The position numbers and the translations under genes are program-made. Below are positions 18,590 through 27,499 of a DNA stretch of 64,000 nucleotides, piece by piece. This DNA comes from Halorubrum sp. JWXQ-INN 858. GTDB lineage: Archaea > Halobacteriota > Halobacteria > Halobacteriales > Haloferacaceae. The stretch is taken from NCBI RefSeq assembly GCF_009806985.1, contig NZ_WUAX01000016.1:370976-434975 (forward strand), in the 5' to 3' direction. The notes below the pieces were generated by a model, which saw only the letters and a program-made list of their open reading frames with translations, made no database searches and was not told the DNA's origin. Numbering within the stretch: position 1 is the first letter of the stretch; each line of letters starts with the position of its first letter.

Positions 18590-18933
18590 AGTCGCCTCCC
18601 GACGGCGAGCCCGACGACGGCGGCCGCGATACCGACCGCGTAGCTCGCGACGACGTAGGCGGAGCCGGCGACGGTGCCGAGGGCGACGGCGTCCCCGACG
18701 AAGGTGCTGTACGTGGTGAACGAGGACAGCGCCCCGGTCCCGACGAGCAGCTGGATCCGGCGGCTCGCGGCCCGCGTCACCAGGACCCCGAGCCCGAACG
18801 ACCCGACGACGTTCACGGTGAACGTTCCGACACCCGTCCCGTCGGCCGCGGCGACGTCGATCCCGTAGCGCGTGACGGCGCCGACGAACCCGCCGACCGC
18901 GATCAGCATGAACCCGGTGAGGCTCCGCTCCAT
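18586..18933 (-). CDS. crcB: CrcB/Fluc fluoride channel subunit, first copy
   Basis: A 115-aa four-helix protein with GGFVGAVTRYGID near the start and GALSSFTTYSTFVGD at about residues 68-82, the pore motif of Fluc channels. It is followed directly by the second crcB gene, overlapping by 4 nt. The pair probably assembles as a dual-topology heterodimer. I see no clear fluoride riboswitch in the 67 nt between this start and the HerA-like gene's end. Confidence 0.93.
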   Translation of the reverse strand: MERSLTGFMLIAVGGFVGAVTRYGIDVAAADGTGVGTFTVNVVGSFGLGVLVTRAASRRIQLLVGTGALSSFTTYSTFVGDAVALGTVAGSAYVVASYAVGIAAAVVGLAVGRRL

Positions 18934-19000
18934 GTCGGCCCGTCGCCGGCCACGGTGTTGTGCGTTCGGATCCGTGTGACGCGTCTCACTCCGCGGATGC

Positions 19001-20128
19001 TCACTCGGCGGACGAGTCGCCGCCCGGGGGCGCCGACGGCGTCTCGGGACGCTCCTCGCCCGCCGATCGTCGGGCGGGAGCCGTTCGGCTCGCCCGCGGA
19101 CTCCCGCCGCCGTGGGGCGTCCGCCGCTCGCGCACGCGCACGGTGTGGACCTCTTCGGTCGCGTCGTCGACGACGAGCGCCTCGCCGGTTCCCGCGGGAA
19201 GCCGGGACGCGATGTCGCCCGCGAGGTACGTCGCCTCGGCCTCGCTCAGCCGAGCCACGTCGCGCTCGGCGGTGAGCCGGTGGGCGACGAGCAGGTCCGA
19301 CTGCGAGACGGCGACGGACGGGAGGACCCCCGGCCGCTGGGTCGCACAGACGAGCGAGACGCCGGGAGCCCGTCCCCGCGTCAACAGCGTCCGGAGCGCG
19401 GGGTCCGCGATCCCGTCGAAGAAGGCGTGGGCCTCGTCGACGAGCAGCCACGGGAGGCGCTCGACGATACCGTCGATCCGAGCGTCGTACAGCCCGCGCG
19501 CGACCGCACGAACGACGGCCCCGGCGGCGGTATCCGGCACGCCGGCGAGGTCGATCACCGACGGACCGCCGCCGTGGACGAGCGCCGCGACCGGCGGCGC
19601 GTCCGCGTCGAACACGCCCCACGACGCCGCCAGGTCGAGGTGGTTTCGCGCCGCGCGCCGCGTCCGAGACGGCGCGTCGCTGTCGGCGATCGCGTCCCGG
19701 AACGCGTCCATCGAGGGGGCTCCGCGTTCCGCGCGGTCCGTCGCGTCCGCGACGACCCGCCAGAGGAGCCCGCCGGGACCGCCGGCCGGATCGAGCGCGA
19801 GCATGGCCGGCCAGGCCGAGGGCGGGATCGCCGCCGGACGAACGGCGGGGTCGACTACCTGCCCGCCGGCAGCCTCGAGCCCGCCGAAGACCCCCATCGG
19901 GTCGACGACCACGGGCGCGACGCCCGGAGCGTCGGCGAGGCCCTCCGCGAGCACGCCGAGCGTGTACGACTTCCCGGTCCCTCGTTTCCCGACGACGACG
20001 CCCGCGTGCGGTCGATCGACGTCGATCCCGACGTCCGCGCCGGCGCTCCCGTCGCGCGCGAGAAAAGCACCGAGCCGTGCGGTCGGCGCGTCGATTCCCG
20101 AGCCGCCGTCCCGTCCGAGTACGTGCAC
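19001..20128 (-). CDS. HerA-like ATPase (FtsK/HerA superfamily)
   Basis: The reading frame is open farther upstream, but I choose GTG at 20128 (VHVLGRDGGSG), because a TTTTTTA element lies about 27 nt before it. The product has 375 aa. Walker A is VVVGKRGTGKSYTLGVLAEGL, Walker B is LPWLLVDEAHAFFDG, and CATQRPGVLP is the sensor region. This is the archaeal HerA/DUF87 type. HerA proteins move DNA with NurA nuclease, but no nurA is adjacent, so the role is open. The C-terminal tail is low-complexity. Confidence 0.85.
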   Translation of the reverse strand: MHVLGRDGGSGIDAPTARLGAFLARDGSAGADVGIDVDRPHAGVVVGKRGTGKSYTLGVLAEGLADAPGVAPVVVDPMGVFGGLEAAGGQVVDPAVRPAAIPPSAWPAMLALDPAGGPGGLLWRVVADATDRAERGAPSMDAFRDAIADSDAPSRTRRAARNHLDLAASWGVFDADAPPVAALVHGGGPSVIDLAGVPDTAAGAVVRAVARGLYDARIDGIVERLPWLLVDEAHAFFDGIADPALRTLLTRGRAPGVSLVCATQRPGVLPSVAVSQSDLLVAHRLTAERDVARLSEAEATYLAGDIASRLPAGTGEALVVDDATEEVHTVRVRERRTPHGGGSPRASRTAPARRSAGEERPETPSAPPGGDSSAE

Positions 20129-20168
20129 GGGGCGACTGGCCGCGTGATCGGGTAAAAAAGGTCGTTCG

Positions 20169-20208
20169 CGTGTCGGGCCGGTCGACTTCGGTCGACCGGC
20201 CCGACACG
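20169..20208. promoter_or_regulatory. Perfect 18-bp inverted repeat with TTCG spacer in a divergent promoter
   Basis: Arms CGTGTCGGGCCGGTCGAC (20169-20186) and its exact complement (20191-20208) are separated by TTCG. The element lies between the divergent starts at 20128 and 20239, so it could be an operator read from both sides or an RNA hairpin in the plus-strand leader. Confidence 0.85.
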
Positions 20209-20238
20209 TTATCAACGATACCGGGGCCAACCGGTTGC

Positions 20239-20847
20239 ATGACGGAGCCGAACCCGAAACCCAGTCCGAACTCGAAACGGCATCCCGGCCTACGATCGCG
20301 TCCCGGTCCACGATCGCCGCCCAGCCAGCCGACACGCCCCGCCCCGGAGCCGCACACGAGCCGGACGGAGCGTGCGGACCGAAGCACGACCCCGTCCGGC
20401 GGGCGCCGACGGGCGTTTCGCGACGACCGCCGGGCGATCGAGGGATTGCCGGTCAGGTTGGTGATCGCGCTCGTCGTCGGCGTCGCCAGCCTCAGCGTGA
20501 TGATGGGGATGATCGGGGACATCGACGGCCTCGCGGCGACCGAGCTCGACGCCCAGCCGCAGCCCGAGGTGACGACGCCCGGCGACCAGTCGATCGACGT
20601 GGCGGTCGTCGATCCGGACGGGACGCGGGTGACGGACGCGACGGTGATCGTCCGGGGCGGATCCGCGCGGATCGACGGCGTCGCGACCGCGAGGACGGAC
20701 GCGGACGGCATCGCGACCGTCGACGTCGCGCCGGAGCTCGGCCCGAACCAGCCGGACGGGACGCTCACGGTCGACATCAAACCGCCGGCCGGGAGCGACT
20801 ACGTCGACGAACGCGAGAACACGAGGGTGTTGGTGGTAACGGGGTGA
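20239..20847 (+). CDS. Membrane-anchored protein with Ig-like carboxypeptidase-regulatory domain
   Basis: A 202-aa protein. Residues 1-70 are proline- and arginine-rich. One hydrophobic segment (LVIALVVGVASLSVMMGMI) follows the motif RRAIEGLPVR, a layout similar to archaeal type IV pilin-like signals. The outer domain (about 105-195) is a beta sandwich with DVAVVDPDGTRVTDATV and TDADGIATVDV, typical of carboxypeptidase-regulatory or transthyretin-like folds. The role is unknown; a surface or pilin-like protein is an inference. It diverges from the HerA-like gene across an 18-bp inverted repeat. Confidence 0.65.
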   Translation: MTEPNPKPSPNSKRHPGLRSRPGPRSPPSQPTRPAPEPHTSRTERADRSTTPSGGRRRAFRDDRRAIEGLPVRLVIALVVGVASLSVMMGMIGDIDGLAATELDAQPQPEVTTPGDQSIDVAVVDPDGTRVTDATVIVRGGSARIDGVATARTDADGIATVDVAPELGPNQPDGTLTVDIKPPAGSDYVDERENTRVLVVTG

Positions 20848-20888
20848 GTGGCGGGCCGGCTGAGAAGCGATGGCGAATCAAAGGGGCG

Positions 20889-21716
20889 TTACAACCGACC
20901 CTCCCAGTCGATCCACTCCTGCTCCCAGCCGTGTCCCGCCGACCCCTGTGCCGCGCGTTCGGCGTCCTCGCGGCGGGTTCGGTTCCGCTCGACGCCCGGC
21001 TGCTCCCCGTCGACGAGCATCGGACGGAGGCGAGCCGGGCCCGCGGTCTCGACCGTGTGGAACCCCGCCGGTGCGTCGGGTCGGTCGACGGTCGGATCGG
21101 GAGCGGTCGCGTCGGTGCGGTCCGCTTCGGTGCGGTCCGCTTCGGAGGCCACGCCGTCGGCGACGGGTTCGATGGCGACGAGCGTCTGAACCGTGGTCCC
21201 CCGCGGATAGACGAGGCGACCGCCGTCGGCGAGCTGATCGCGGAGCGCCCGCGGCGGTTCGACCACCGCGGCCTCGAGCAGGATCCGGTCGTAAGGCGCG
21301 TACTCCGGCAGCCCGCGCGCGCCGTCGCGGCGATCGACGAGGACCGCGTCGTAGCCGGCCGCGGAGAGGTTCGAGCGGGCGAGGTGAACGGCGCCACGGT
21401 CGATGTCGATCGCGTGGACGTGGCGCGCGCCCGCGATCTCCGCCAGGGTCGCCGCGGTGTAGCCGATCCCCGCGCCGACGACGAGGACGTCGTCGCCCTC
21501 GTCGACGTTGAGCGCGGTCAGCATGCGCGCGACGGTGGCCGGGGCGAGCGCTCGGGTACCGCCCTCGTCGCTGGCGCGGTTCGCGTGGGGCGCGTCGTCG
21601 ACGAACGCCTCGCGCGGGACCCGCTGGAGCGCCGTCAGCACGGACGCGCCGAGCGGCTCGCCGATCTGGTGTTCGAGCCCCTCGATCATGTCTGCCCGCA
21701 GCGCCGCTTCGTCCAT
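20889..21716 (-). CDS. pcm: Protein-L-isoaspartate O-methyltransferase family
   Basis: A 275-aa protein. The N-terminal block (ALQRVPREAFVDD and a disordered stretch before APATVARML) resembles Pcm, though the usual SQP signature is replaced by ALAP. The SAM motif is VLVVGAGIGYTAATLAEIAG. The region after about residue 200 is low-complexity with TEADRTDATA repeats matching a local DNA duplication. It would repair isoaspartyl residues by methylation; the missing motif suggests a diverged second copy. It is 15 nt from the next methyltransferase gene. Confidence 0.82.
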   Translation of the reverse strand: MDEAALRADMIEGLEHQIGEPLGASVLTALQRVPREAFVDDAPHANRASDEGGTRALAPATVARMLTALNVDEGDDVLVVGAGIGYTAATLAEIAGARHVHAIDIDRGAVHLARSNLSAAGYDAVLVDRRDGARGLPEYAPYDRILLEAAVVEPPRALRDQLADGGRLVYPRGTTVQTLVAIEPVADGVASEADRTEADRTDATAPDPTVDRPDAPAGFHTVETAGPARLRPMLVDGEQPGVERNRTRREDAERAAQGSAGHGWEQEWIDWEGRL

Positions 21717-21731
21717 GGCCGACCTCGGAAC

Positions 21732-22733
21732 TCAGTCCTCTAAAACCGCTCGCTCGAGCCGTCCCACGACGGCGGCGGCCTCGACGCCGGGTATCGGCAC
21801 GACGTCGGCGGAGAGCCCGGCGGCGTCGAACCACGACCGAAGGTCGTCCTCGGAACGACAGCGGCCCGCGCCGGCCGCCAACCGGCGGACGTCGACCGCC
21901 ACGGCCGCCTCGGCGTCGAGTCGGTTCCGGAGGGGCTCGACGAGGACCAGCGTCCCGTCACGCTCGAGGCGGCCGGCCACGGCGGCGACCGTCTCGCGGG
22001 CCTCGGCCGGCTCCATCGACGTCAGGAGGGAGACGCCGAACGCGAGGGGCGTCGGCTCCGCACACGTCAGAGGCCGGGCCGTCGCGTCGACCCCCGCCGA
22101 CTCGAGCAGCGGCCTTGCGGCCTCGATCGCCGCGGCACCGTCGAGGACCGTCGCCTCGATCCCACGGGCCTGGAACTCCCTCGCGTGAACGCCCGAACCG
22201 TCGCCGATCGCGAGGACGCGATCCGCGCTCGGGGCGGCCCGAACCGCGGCCGTGACTCGGGCACGAACGGTCGCGGAGTCGGTCGCGAGCGCCGCACCGA
22301 GGCGGTTCCGGAGCCGGACGTCGTCGACGGGCGGGCCGGTGGCGGCGGATAGGTCGTCGTCGACGACCGAACTGCCGCTTTCCGGATCCCGGTCGGGAGC
22401 GTCCGCAGTCAGGGTCCGCGGGAGCGCCACGAGGTCGTCGAACGCATCGAGCGCCGCCGGGAGGGAACCGATGGACCGGAGGTCGCGCGTGGCGAGGAAT
22501 CCGAGCGCCCGGTTGGTCACCTCGTATCGGTCGCCCACGCGGTCGAGGAGCCCGAGGTCGGCGAGCGCGTGAACGACGGCGGTGGCGGCGTCGGGCGTCA
22601 GTTCGGTCTCCGCCGCCAGCGCCGCGGGCGTGCCGACGCCCCTCGAGAGCGCCTCCATGCTCCCCGTCTCCCGTACCGCCCACAGCAGGGCGAGCGTTTC
22701 GAGCGGCGGGTCCCGCGAATCGCGCGTCGGCAT
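21732..22733 (-). CDS. SAM-dependent methyltransferase with N-terminal winged helix
   Basis: A 333-aa protein starting at ATG 22733, supported by a minus-strand TTTTTATCC element at about 22757-22765. Residues about 10-80 form a winged helix (AALAAETELTPDAATAVVHALADLGLLDRVGDRYEVT). A Rossmann methyltransferase follows with VLAIGDGSGVHAREF as motif I. This is the architecture of plant-type O-methyltransferases and several archaeal homologues. The substrate is unknown. It lies upstream of pcm with 15 nt between, so they probably form an operon. Confidence 0.82.
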   Translation of the reverse strand: MPTRDSRDPPLETLALLWAVRETGSMEALSRGVGTPAALAAETELTPDAATAVVHALADLGLLDRVGDRYEVTNRALGFLATRDLRSIGSLPAALDAFDDLVALPRTLTADAPDRDPESGSSVVDDDLSAATGPPVDDVRLRNRLGAALATDSATVRARVTAAVRAAPSADRVLAIGDGSGVHAREFQARGIEATVLDGAAAIEAARPLLESAGVDATARPLTCAEPTPLAFGVSLLTSMEPAEARETVAAVAGRLERDGTLVLVEPLRNRLDAEAAVAVDVRRLAAGAGRCRSEDDLRSWFDAAGLSADVVPIPGVEAAAVVGRLERAVLED

Positions 22734-23076
22734 ACCTACGCGAGACCGGTTCCGGGGATAAAAACCCGTGCCGTCACCGGCGACGCGACCCGTTGACGAC
22801 GCGACCCGTTGGCGACGCGGTCCCGTCGGCGACGCGACCTGTTGGCGACTCTGGACACGCCACCGCCGTGCGGACGCCTCGAGCCGCCGTCGAGCCTCTC
22901 GAAACGGACGAACCGGTCGGTCGGGTCCCGTACGGGTCGCGGTCGTCCCGTCGAGATCCCGAGTATTCCGTGGGAGCGATTCACACGAATACGGCGGCGA
23001 CAGCCACCGAGACTCGCCGTTCGGGCCGACGAGAAACACTATCCTTTTGACCCCGCTCGCGGTACACTCGCCTATA
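22734..23076. other. Divergent gap with 16-17-bp tandem repeat upstream of EF-2
   Basis: Four units of the GACGCGACCCGTTGGC type run from 22782 to 22846. The rest of the gap shows no gene. The CACTATCCTTTTGAC stretch near 23037-23051 is the likely EF-2 promoter, about 30 nt before its ATG. Confidence 0.55.
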
Positions 23077-25266
23077 ATGGGCCGACGCAAGAAGATCGTT
23101 CAAGAATGTGAACGGCTGATGGACAACCCGGAGCATATCCGGAACATCGCCATCGCCGCCCACGTCGACCACGGGAAGACGACGCTCTCCGACAACCTGC
23201 TGGCGGGAGCGGGCATGATCTCCCAGGACACCGCGGGCGAGCAGCTCGCGATGGACACGAAGGAAGACGAACAGGAGCGTGGGATCACCATCGACGCGGC
23301 GAACGTTTCGATGACCCACGAGCACGACGACACCAACCACCTCATCAACCTCATCGACACCCCCGGCCACGTCGACTTCGGTGGCGACGTCACCCGCGCG
23401 ATGCGCGCGGTCGACGGCGCGCTGGTGGTCGTCGACGCCGTCGAGGGCGCGATGCCCCAGACGGAGACCGTGCTCCGACAGGCGCTCCGCGAGGGCGTCA
23501 AGCCCGCGCTGTTCATCAACAAGGTCGACCGCCTCATCTCCGAGCTCCAGGAGGGCCCCCAGGAGATGCAGGAGCGGCTGACGGCCGTCATCGCCGACGT
23601 GAACGAGCTCATCCGCGGGATGGCCGAGAACATGGACGACATCCCGACGGACTGGACCGTCTCCGTCGAAGACGGAACGGTCGGGTTCGGCTCCGCGCTG
23701 TACAAGTGGGGCGTCTCCATGCCCTCGATGCAGCGGACCGGCATGGACTTCGGCGACATCATCGACCTCGAGCAAGCCGACAAGCGCGACGAGCTTCACG
23801 AGCGAACGCCCCTGTCGAACGTAGTGCTCGACATGGTGTGTGAGCACTTCCCGAACCCCATCGACGCACAGCCCCGCCGTGTCCCGCGCATCTGGCGCGG
23901 CGACCCCGAGTCCGAACTGGCCGACACGATGCGGCTGGTCGACGAGGACGGCGAGGTCGTCTTCATGGTGACGGACATCTCGATGGACCCGCACGCCGGC
24001 GAGATCGCGACCGGCCGCGTCTTCTCCGGCACGCTGGAGAAGGGCCAGGAGCTGTACGTCTCCGGCACCGCGGGCAAGAACCGCATCCAGAGCGTCGGGC
24101 TCTTCATGGGGTCCGAGCGCGAGGAAGTGGAGCACGTCCCGGCAGGCAACATCGCGTCCGTCACGGGGCTGCGTGACGCCATCGCCGGTTCGACCGTCTC
24201 CTCCGTGGAGATGACGCCGTTCGAGTCGATCGAGCACATCTCCGAGCCGGTCATCACGAAGTCCGTCGAGGCACAGAACATGGACGACCTGCCGAAGCTC
24301 ATCGAGACGCTCCAGCAGGTCGCCAAGGAGGACCCCACCATCCAGATCGAGATCAACGAGGACACGGGCGAGCACCTCATCAGCGGACAGGGCGAGCTCC
24401 ACCTCGAAGTGATCACCCAGCGTATCCGCGACAACCAGGGCATCCCGGTCATCACCGGCGAACCGATCGTCGTCTACCGCGAGCAGCCCCAGGAAACGTC
24501 CCGGGAGGTCGAGGGACAGTCGCCCAACCGCCACAACAAGTTCTACCTCACGGTCGAGCCGATGGCCCAGGAGATCGTCGACGCGATCCAGCTGGGCGAG
24601 GTCTCGATGGACATGCCCGAACTGGAGCGCCGTGAGGCGCTCCAGGAGGCCGGCATGGACAAGGACACCTCCCAGAACGTCGAGGAGATCCACCGGACGA
24701 ACATCCTCATCGACGACACGAAGGGTATCCAGCACCTCAACGAGACGATGGAGCTCGTCCTCGAGGGCCTCCAGGAGGCGCTCGACGACGGTCCGCTCGC
24801 CGCCGAGCCCGTACAGGGGTCGCTGTTCCGCCTGCACGACGCGAAGCTTCACGAGGACACCATCCACCGCGGTCCCGCACAGGTCATCCCCGCGGTTCGC
24901 AACGCGGTCCACCGCGCGCTGATCGACGGTGAGGTCCGCCTGCTGGAGCCGATCCAGGACGTCCGCATCGACGTGCCGAGCGAGCACATGGGTGCCGCCT
25001 CCGGCGAGATCCAGGGCCGTCGTGGCCGCGTCGACGACATGTACCAGGAGGGAGACCTCATGGTCGTCGAGGGGATCGCCCCCGTCGAGGAGATGATCGG
25101 CTTCTCCTCCGACATCCGCTCCGCGACCGAAGGCCGCGCCTCGTGGAACACCGAGAACGCCGGCTTCCGCGTGCTCGTCGACAACCTCCAGCGGGAGAAG
25201 ATCATGGAGATCCGCGAGCGCAAGGGCATGAAGCTCGAACTGCCCCCGTCGATCGACTACATCTAA
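23077..25266 (+). CDS. fusA: Translation elongation factor EF-2
   Basis: A 729-aa GTPase starting [15 protein letters not shown], the standard archaeal start. G1 is AHVDHGKTT at residues 28-36, G3 DTPGHVDF, and G4 NKVD. The diphthamide histidine region reads [16 protein letters not shown]. It moves tRNAs and mRNA through the ribosome. The length is normal. Codon use is strongly biased to GC-ending codons, as expected of a highly expressed gene. Confidence 0.98.
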   Translation: MGRRKKIVQECERLMDNPEHIRNIAIAAHVDHGKTTLSDNLLAGAGMISQDTAGEQLAMDTKEDEQERGITIDAANVSMTHEHDDTNHLINLIDTPGHVDFGGDVTRAMRAVDGALVVVDAVEGAMPQTETVLRQALREGVKPALFINKVDRLISELQEGPQEMQERLTAVIADVNELIRGMAENMDDIPTDWTVSVEDGTVGFGSALYKWGVSMPSMQRTGMDFGDIIDLEQADKRDELHERTPLSNVVLDMVCEHFPNPIDAQPRRVPRIWRGDPESELADTMRLVDEDGEVVFMVTDISMDPHAGEIATGRVFSGTLEKGQELYVSGTAGKNRIQSVGLFMGSEREEVEHVPAGNIASVTGLRDAIAGSTVSSVEMTPFESIEHISEPVITKSVEAQNMDDLPKLIETLQQVAKEDPTIQIEINEDTGEHLISGQGELHLEVITQRIRDNQGIPVITGEPIVVYREQPQETSREVEGQSPNRHNKFYLTVEPMAQEIVDAIQLGEVSMDMPELERREALQEAGMDKDTSQNVEEIHRTNILIDDTKGIQHLNETMELVLEGLQEALDDGPLAAEPVQGSLFRLHDAKLHEDTIHRGPAQVIPAVRNAVHRALIDGEVRLLEPIQDVRIDVPSEHMGAASGEIQGRRGRVDDMYQEGDLMVVEGIAPVEEMIGFSSDIRSATEGRASWNTENAGFRVLVDNLQREKIMEIRERKGMKLELPPSIDYI

Positions 25267-25315
25267 CTCCCGCGCGTCTCCGCGGCACGGTTCGCGGCGG
25301 CTCCGCGTCGTGTTC

Positions 25316-25390
25316 CGTTTTTTCCCGTCTTCTCGTCTCCCCGTTTTCGTCTCCCCGCCTTTCGTCTCCCCGTCTCCTCGTCTTCGCTAC
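25316..25390 (+). terminator. Pyrimidine-rich tract after EF-2
   Basis: A run of T-rich words (GTTTTTTCCCG, then repeated CGTCTCCCCG-like units) begins about 50 nt after the EF-2 stop. T-rich runs without hairpins act as terminators in archaea. Confidence 0.5.
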
Positions 25391-25426
25391 CACGTCCAGT
25401 GCCGACGTCGTCACGCGATGCTCACA

Positions 25427-25526
25427 TCGATCCCGCGGCGTCCGCCTCGATCCCGCGACGTCCGCCTCTATCCCACGGTGTCCGCTTCTATCCCACGGTG
25501 TCCGCCTCTATCCTACGGTGTCCGAG
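25427..25526. repeat. Five 20-bp tandem repeats
   Basis: Units of the TC(G/T)ATCCC(G/A)CGGYGTCCGCC type start at 25427, 25447, 25467, 25487 and 25507. The third and fourth units differ at the last base only. They lie between EF-2 and the ACT-domain gene, in no recognised gene. Confidence 0.85.
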
Positions 25527-25604
25527 TCGCTCCACCGAGCGCTGACCGGGCCCGCCGTGCCGTACGTTCACACGCTCGGCGGCGAGGCAACGGCTGCCAA
25601 CGCC

Positions 25605-25617
25605 GAAGGCTTATACC
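25605..25617 (+). promoter_or_regulatory. BRE/TATA of the ACT-homoserine dehydrogenase operon
   Basis: CGAAGG followed by TTATACC, with TTATA at 25611-25615, sits about 27 nt before the ATG of the leader ORF at 25641. Transcription should start at or next to that ATG. Confidence 0.65.
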
Positions 25618-25640
25618 GGCTCCCGCGACTCGTTTCGAGT

Positions 25641-25694
25641 ATGCAGACGGACACGAACCTCTATCGGCACACCGGGACGGCGGTGGGAGCATGA
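25641..25694 (+). CDS. Threonine-rich 17-codon leader ORF
   Basis: The frame encodes MQTDTNLYRHTGTAVGA, with four threonines in 17 residues. Its ATG is where the TATA box predicts the 5' end of a leaderless RNA, and its stop overlaps the ATG of the ACT-domain gene (ATGA). The ACT frame has no usable start codon between the predicted RNA start and 25691. The layout resembles a leader peptide upstream of threonine-pathway genes. Translation is inferred and not shown. Confidence 0.5.
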   Translation: MQTDTNLYRHTGTAVGA

Positions 25695-26269
25695 CCGGTC
25701 CCGACCGGAGCGGGACGATCGACGGCGACCTCTCGACGGACGGCGGGCGGTCGACGACGCCGTCGACGCACACGGTGCGGCTCGAACTCAACGACGAGCC
25801 GGGACAGCTGCTCGCCGCGCTCGAACCGATCGCCGACAACGGCGGGAACCTCCTCTCGATCTACCACGAACGGGGGAACAAGACGCCGCGCGGTCGGATC
25901 CCCGTCGAGGTCGACTTCGAGGCGACCGAAGAGCGGTTCGAGGGGATCGTCGACGCGCTTCGCGCGGCGGGGGTGAACGTGATGCAGGCGGGCACCGAGG
26001 AGTACGCAGAGGACGTGACCGTCGTCGTCTTCGGCCACCTGATCGACACCGACCTCTCCGACACGCTCCAGCGGATCGAGGCGTGTGCGTCGGCGTCCGT
26101 CGCCGACGTCTCGTTGACCGCACCGAAGGGGACCGAGGAGGCCTCGAGCGCACGGCTCCGACTGGAGACGCGCGCTGGCGAGACGGAGACCGCACTGGCC
26201 GCCGTCCGGTCGCTCGCTGACGAGAAGGGGTTACGCGTCGTCGAGCCGCTCGTGGGGGTGGACGCGTGA
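25691..26269 (+). CDS. ACT-domain amino-acid-binding protein
   Basis: A 192-aa protein. After a 25-residue polar lead, an ACT domain runs from about residue 27 (TVRLELNDEPGQLLAALEPIADNGGNLLSI). A second ACT-like half (TVVVFGHLIDTDLSDTLQRIEA) follows. ACT domains sense amino acids. Because it overlaps the homoserine dehydrogenase gene by 4 nt, it probably gives threonine or methionine feedback to that enzyme, replacing the C-terminal ACT domain found in fused enzymes. Translation is coupled to a short leader ORF. Confidence 0.88.
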   Translation: MTGPDRSGTIDGDLSTDGGRSTTPSTHTVRLELNDEPGQLLAALEPIADNGGNLLSIYHERGNKTPRGRIPVEVDFEATEERFEGIVDALRAAGVNVMQAGTEEYAEDVTVVVFGHLIDTDLSDTLQRIEACASASVADVSLTAPKGTEEASSARLRLETRAGETETALAAVRSLADEKGLRVVEPLVGVDA

Positions 26270-27234
26270 AACTCGCCATCATCGGGGCGGGCGCGGTCGG
26301 GCGCTCGGTCGTCGAGCTCGCCGGCGAGTACGGCCACGAGGTCGTCGCCGTCGCGGACTCCGCGAGCGCGGCCGTCGACCCCGACGGAATGGACGCCGCG
26401 GCCGTCCTGGAGCGGAAGGCGACGGAGGGGACCGTCGGCGACGACGACCCGGCGGACGCGCTGGCGGCGGAGTACGACGCGCTCGTGGAGGCGACGCCGA
26501 CGACGCTCGGCGACGCCGAGCCCGGGTTCTCACACGTGACGGCCGCGCTCGAACGCGACCGGCACGCGGTGTTGGCGAACAAGGGGCCGGTCGCGGAGCG
26601 GTTCCGCGAGCTCCGGGCGCTCGCCGACGACAGCGAGGGCGACGTGCGATTCGAAGCGACCGTGGGCGGCGCGATCCCGGCAGTGTCGACCGTCGAGGAC
26701 GTCGAACCCGGACACGTCACGGCGGTCCGCGGCGTGCTCAACGGCACCGCGAACTTCATCCTGACGCGGATGGCCGCGGAGGGGCTCGATTACGAGCACG
26801 TGCTCGCGGAGGCACAGGACCTCGGCGTCGCGGAGGCGGATCCCTCCTTCGACGTCGAGGGGACCGACGCCGCCCTGAAGTGTGTGATCCTCTCGAACGT
26901 GCTCTCGTTCGGCGCGGCCGACGACCCGGCGGACGCGCGGGAGTTCACCCTCGCGGACGCGGACATCGAGGGGATCCGCGACGTCCCGGGCTCCGCGCTA
27001 CAGCTCGCCGCGGAGGACGGCCAAACCGTCCGCCTGATCGGGGAGGCGACCGGCGAGACGGTTCGCGTCGCCCCGCGTCTCGTGCCGGAGAACGGCACGC
27101 TCGCCGTGTCGGGGACGCAGAACATCGTCCAGATCGAGACCTCACACGCGGGGCGGCTCAACATCTCCGGGCGCGGCGCTGGCGGCCCCGAGACCGCGAG
27201 CGCGGTGCTCGGCGACGTGGGACGGCTGGAGTGA
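26266..27234 (+). CDS. hom: Homoserine dehydrogenase
   Basis: A 322-aa enzyme from GTG 26266. The N-terminal Rossmann motif is LAIIGAGAVGRSVVELAG. The catalytic family block is GGAIPAVSTVEDV...GVLNGTANFILTRM, then EAQDLGVAEADPSFDVEGTDAALKCVILSN with the expected aspartates. It reduces aspartate semialdehyde to homoserine for threonine and methionine. It lacks its own ACT domain, which the upstream overlapping gene supplies. Confidence 0.96.
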   Translation: MKLAIIGAGAVGRSVVELAGEYGHEVVAVADSASAAVDPDGMDAAAVLERKATEGTVGDDDPADALAAEYDALVEATPTTLGDAEPGFSHVTAALERDRHAVLANKGPVAERFRELRALADDSEGDVRFEATVGGAIPAVSTVEDVEPGHVTAVRGVLNGTANFILTRMAAEGLDYEHVLAEAQDLGVAEADPSFDVEGTDAALKCVILSNVLSFGAADDPADAREFTLADADIEGIRDVPGSALQLAAEDGQTVRLIGEATGETVRVAPRLVPENGTLAVSGTQNIVQIETSHAGRLNISGRGAGGPETASAVLGDVGRLE

Positions 27235-27499
27235 GGTCGGTGCGGTCGGGTAACCGACGGCCGGGGTAACCGACTGTCGGAGTAACCGAGGGTCGGGGAC
27301 GATCGACGATACCACCCCGGCGTCCACCGATCGTTGCCGACGACCGGCGATCCGCGACTCAGTCGTGTGTGGAGTTCGCGTGTGTGCGTGTGTCAAGATC
27401 GCCGGACGGCGACGGGATCATCTGTAAGGCGTATCGAAACCGTTTTAGTGGAATCGACTGTAAACCTTCTCACAGAGCGCCTTAGCGCGTGATTACCCC

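Noticed and set aside
22981..24987. Very long minus-strand frame over EF-2
   Set aside because: Antisense shadow of a strongly codon-biased gene, with leucine/valine/aspartate-rich nonsense.
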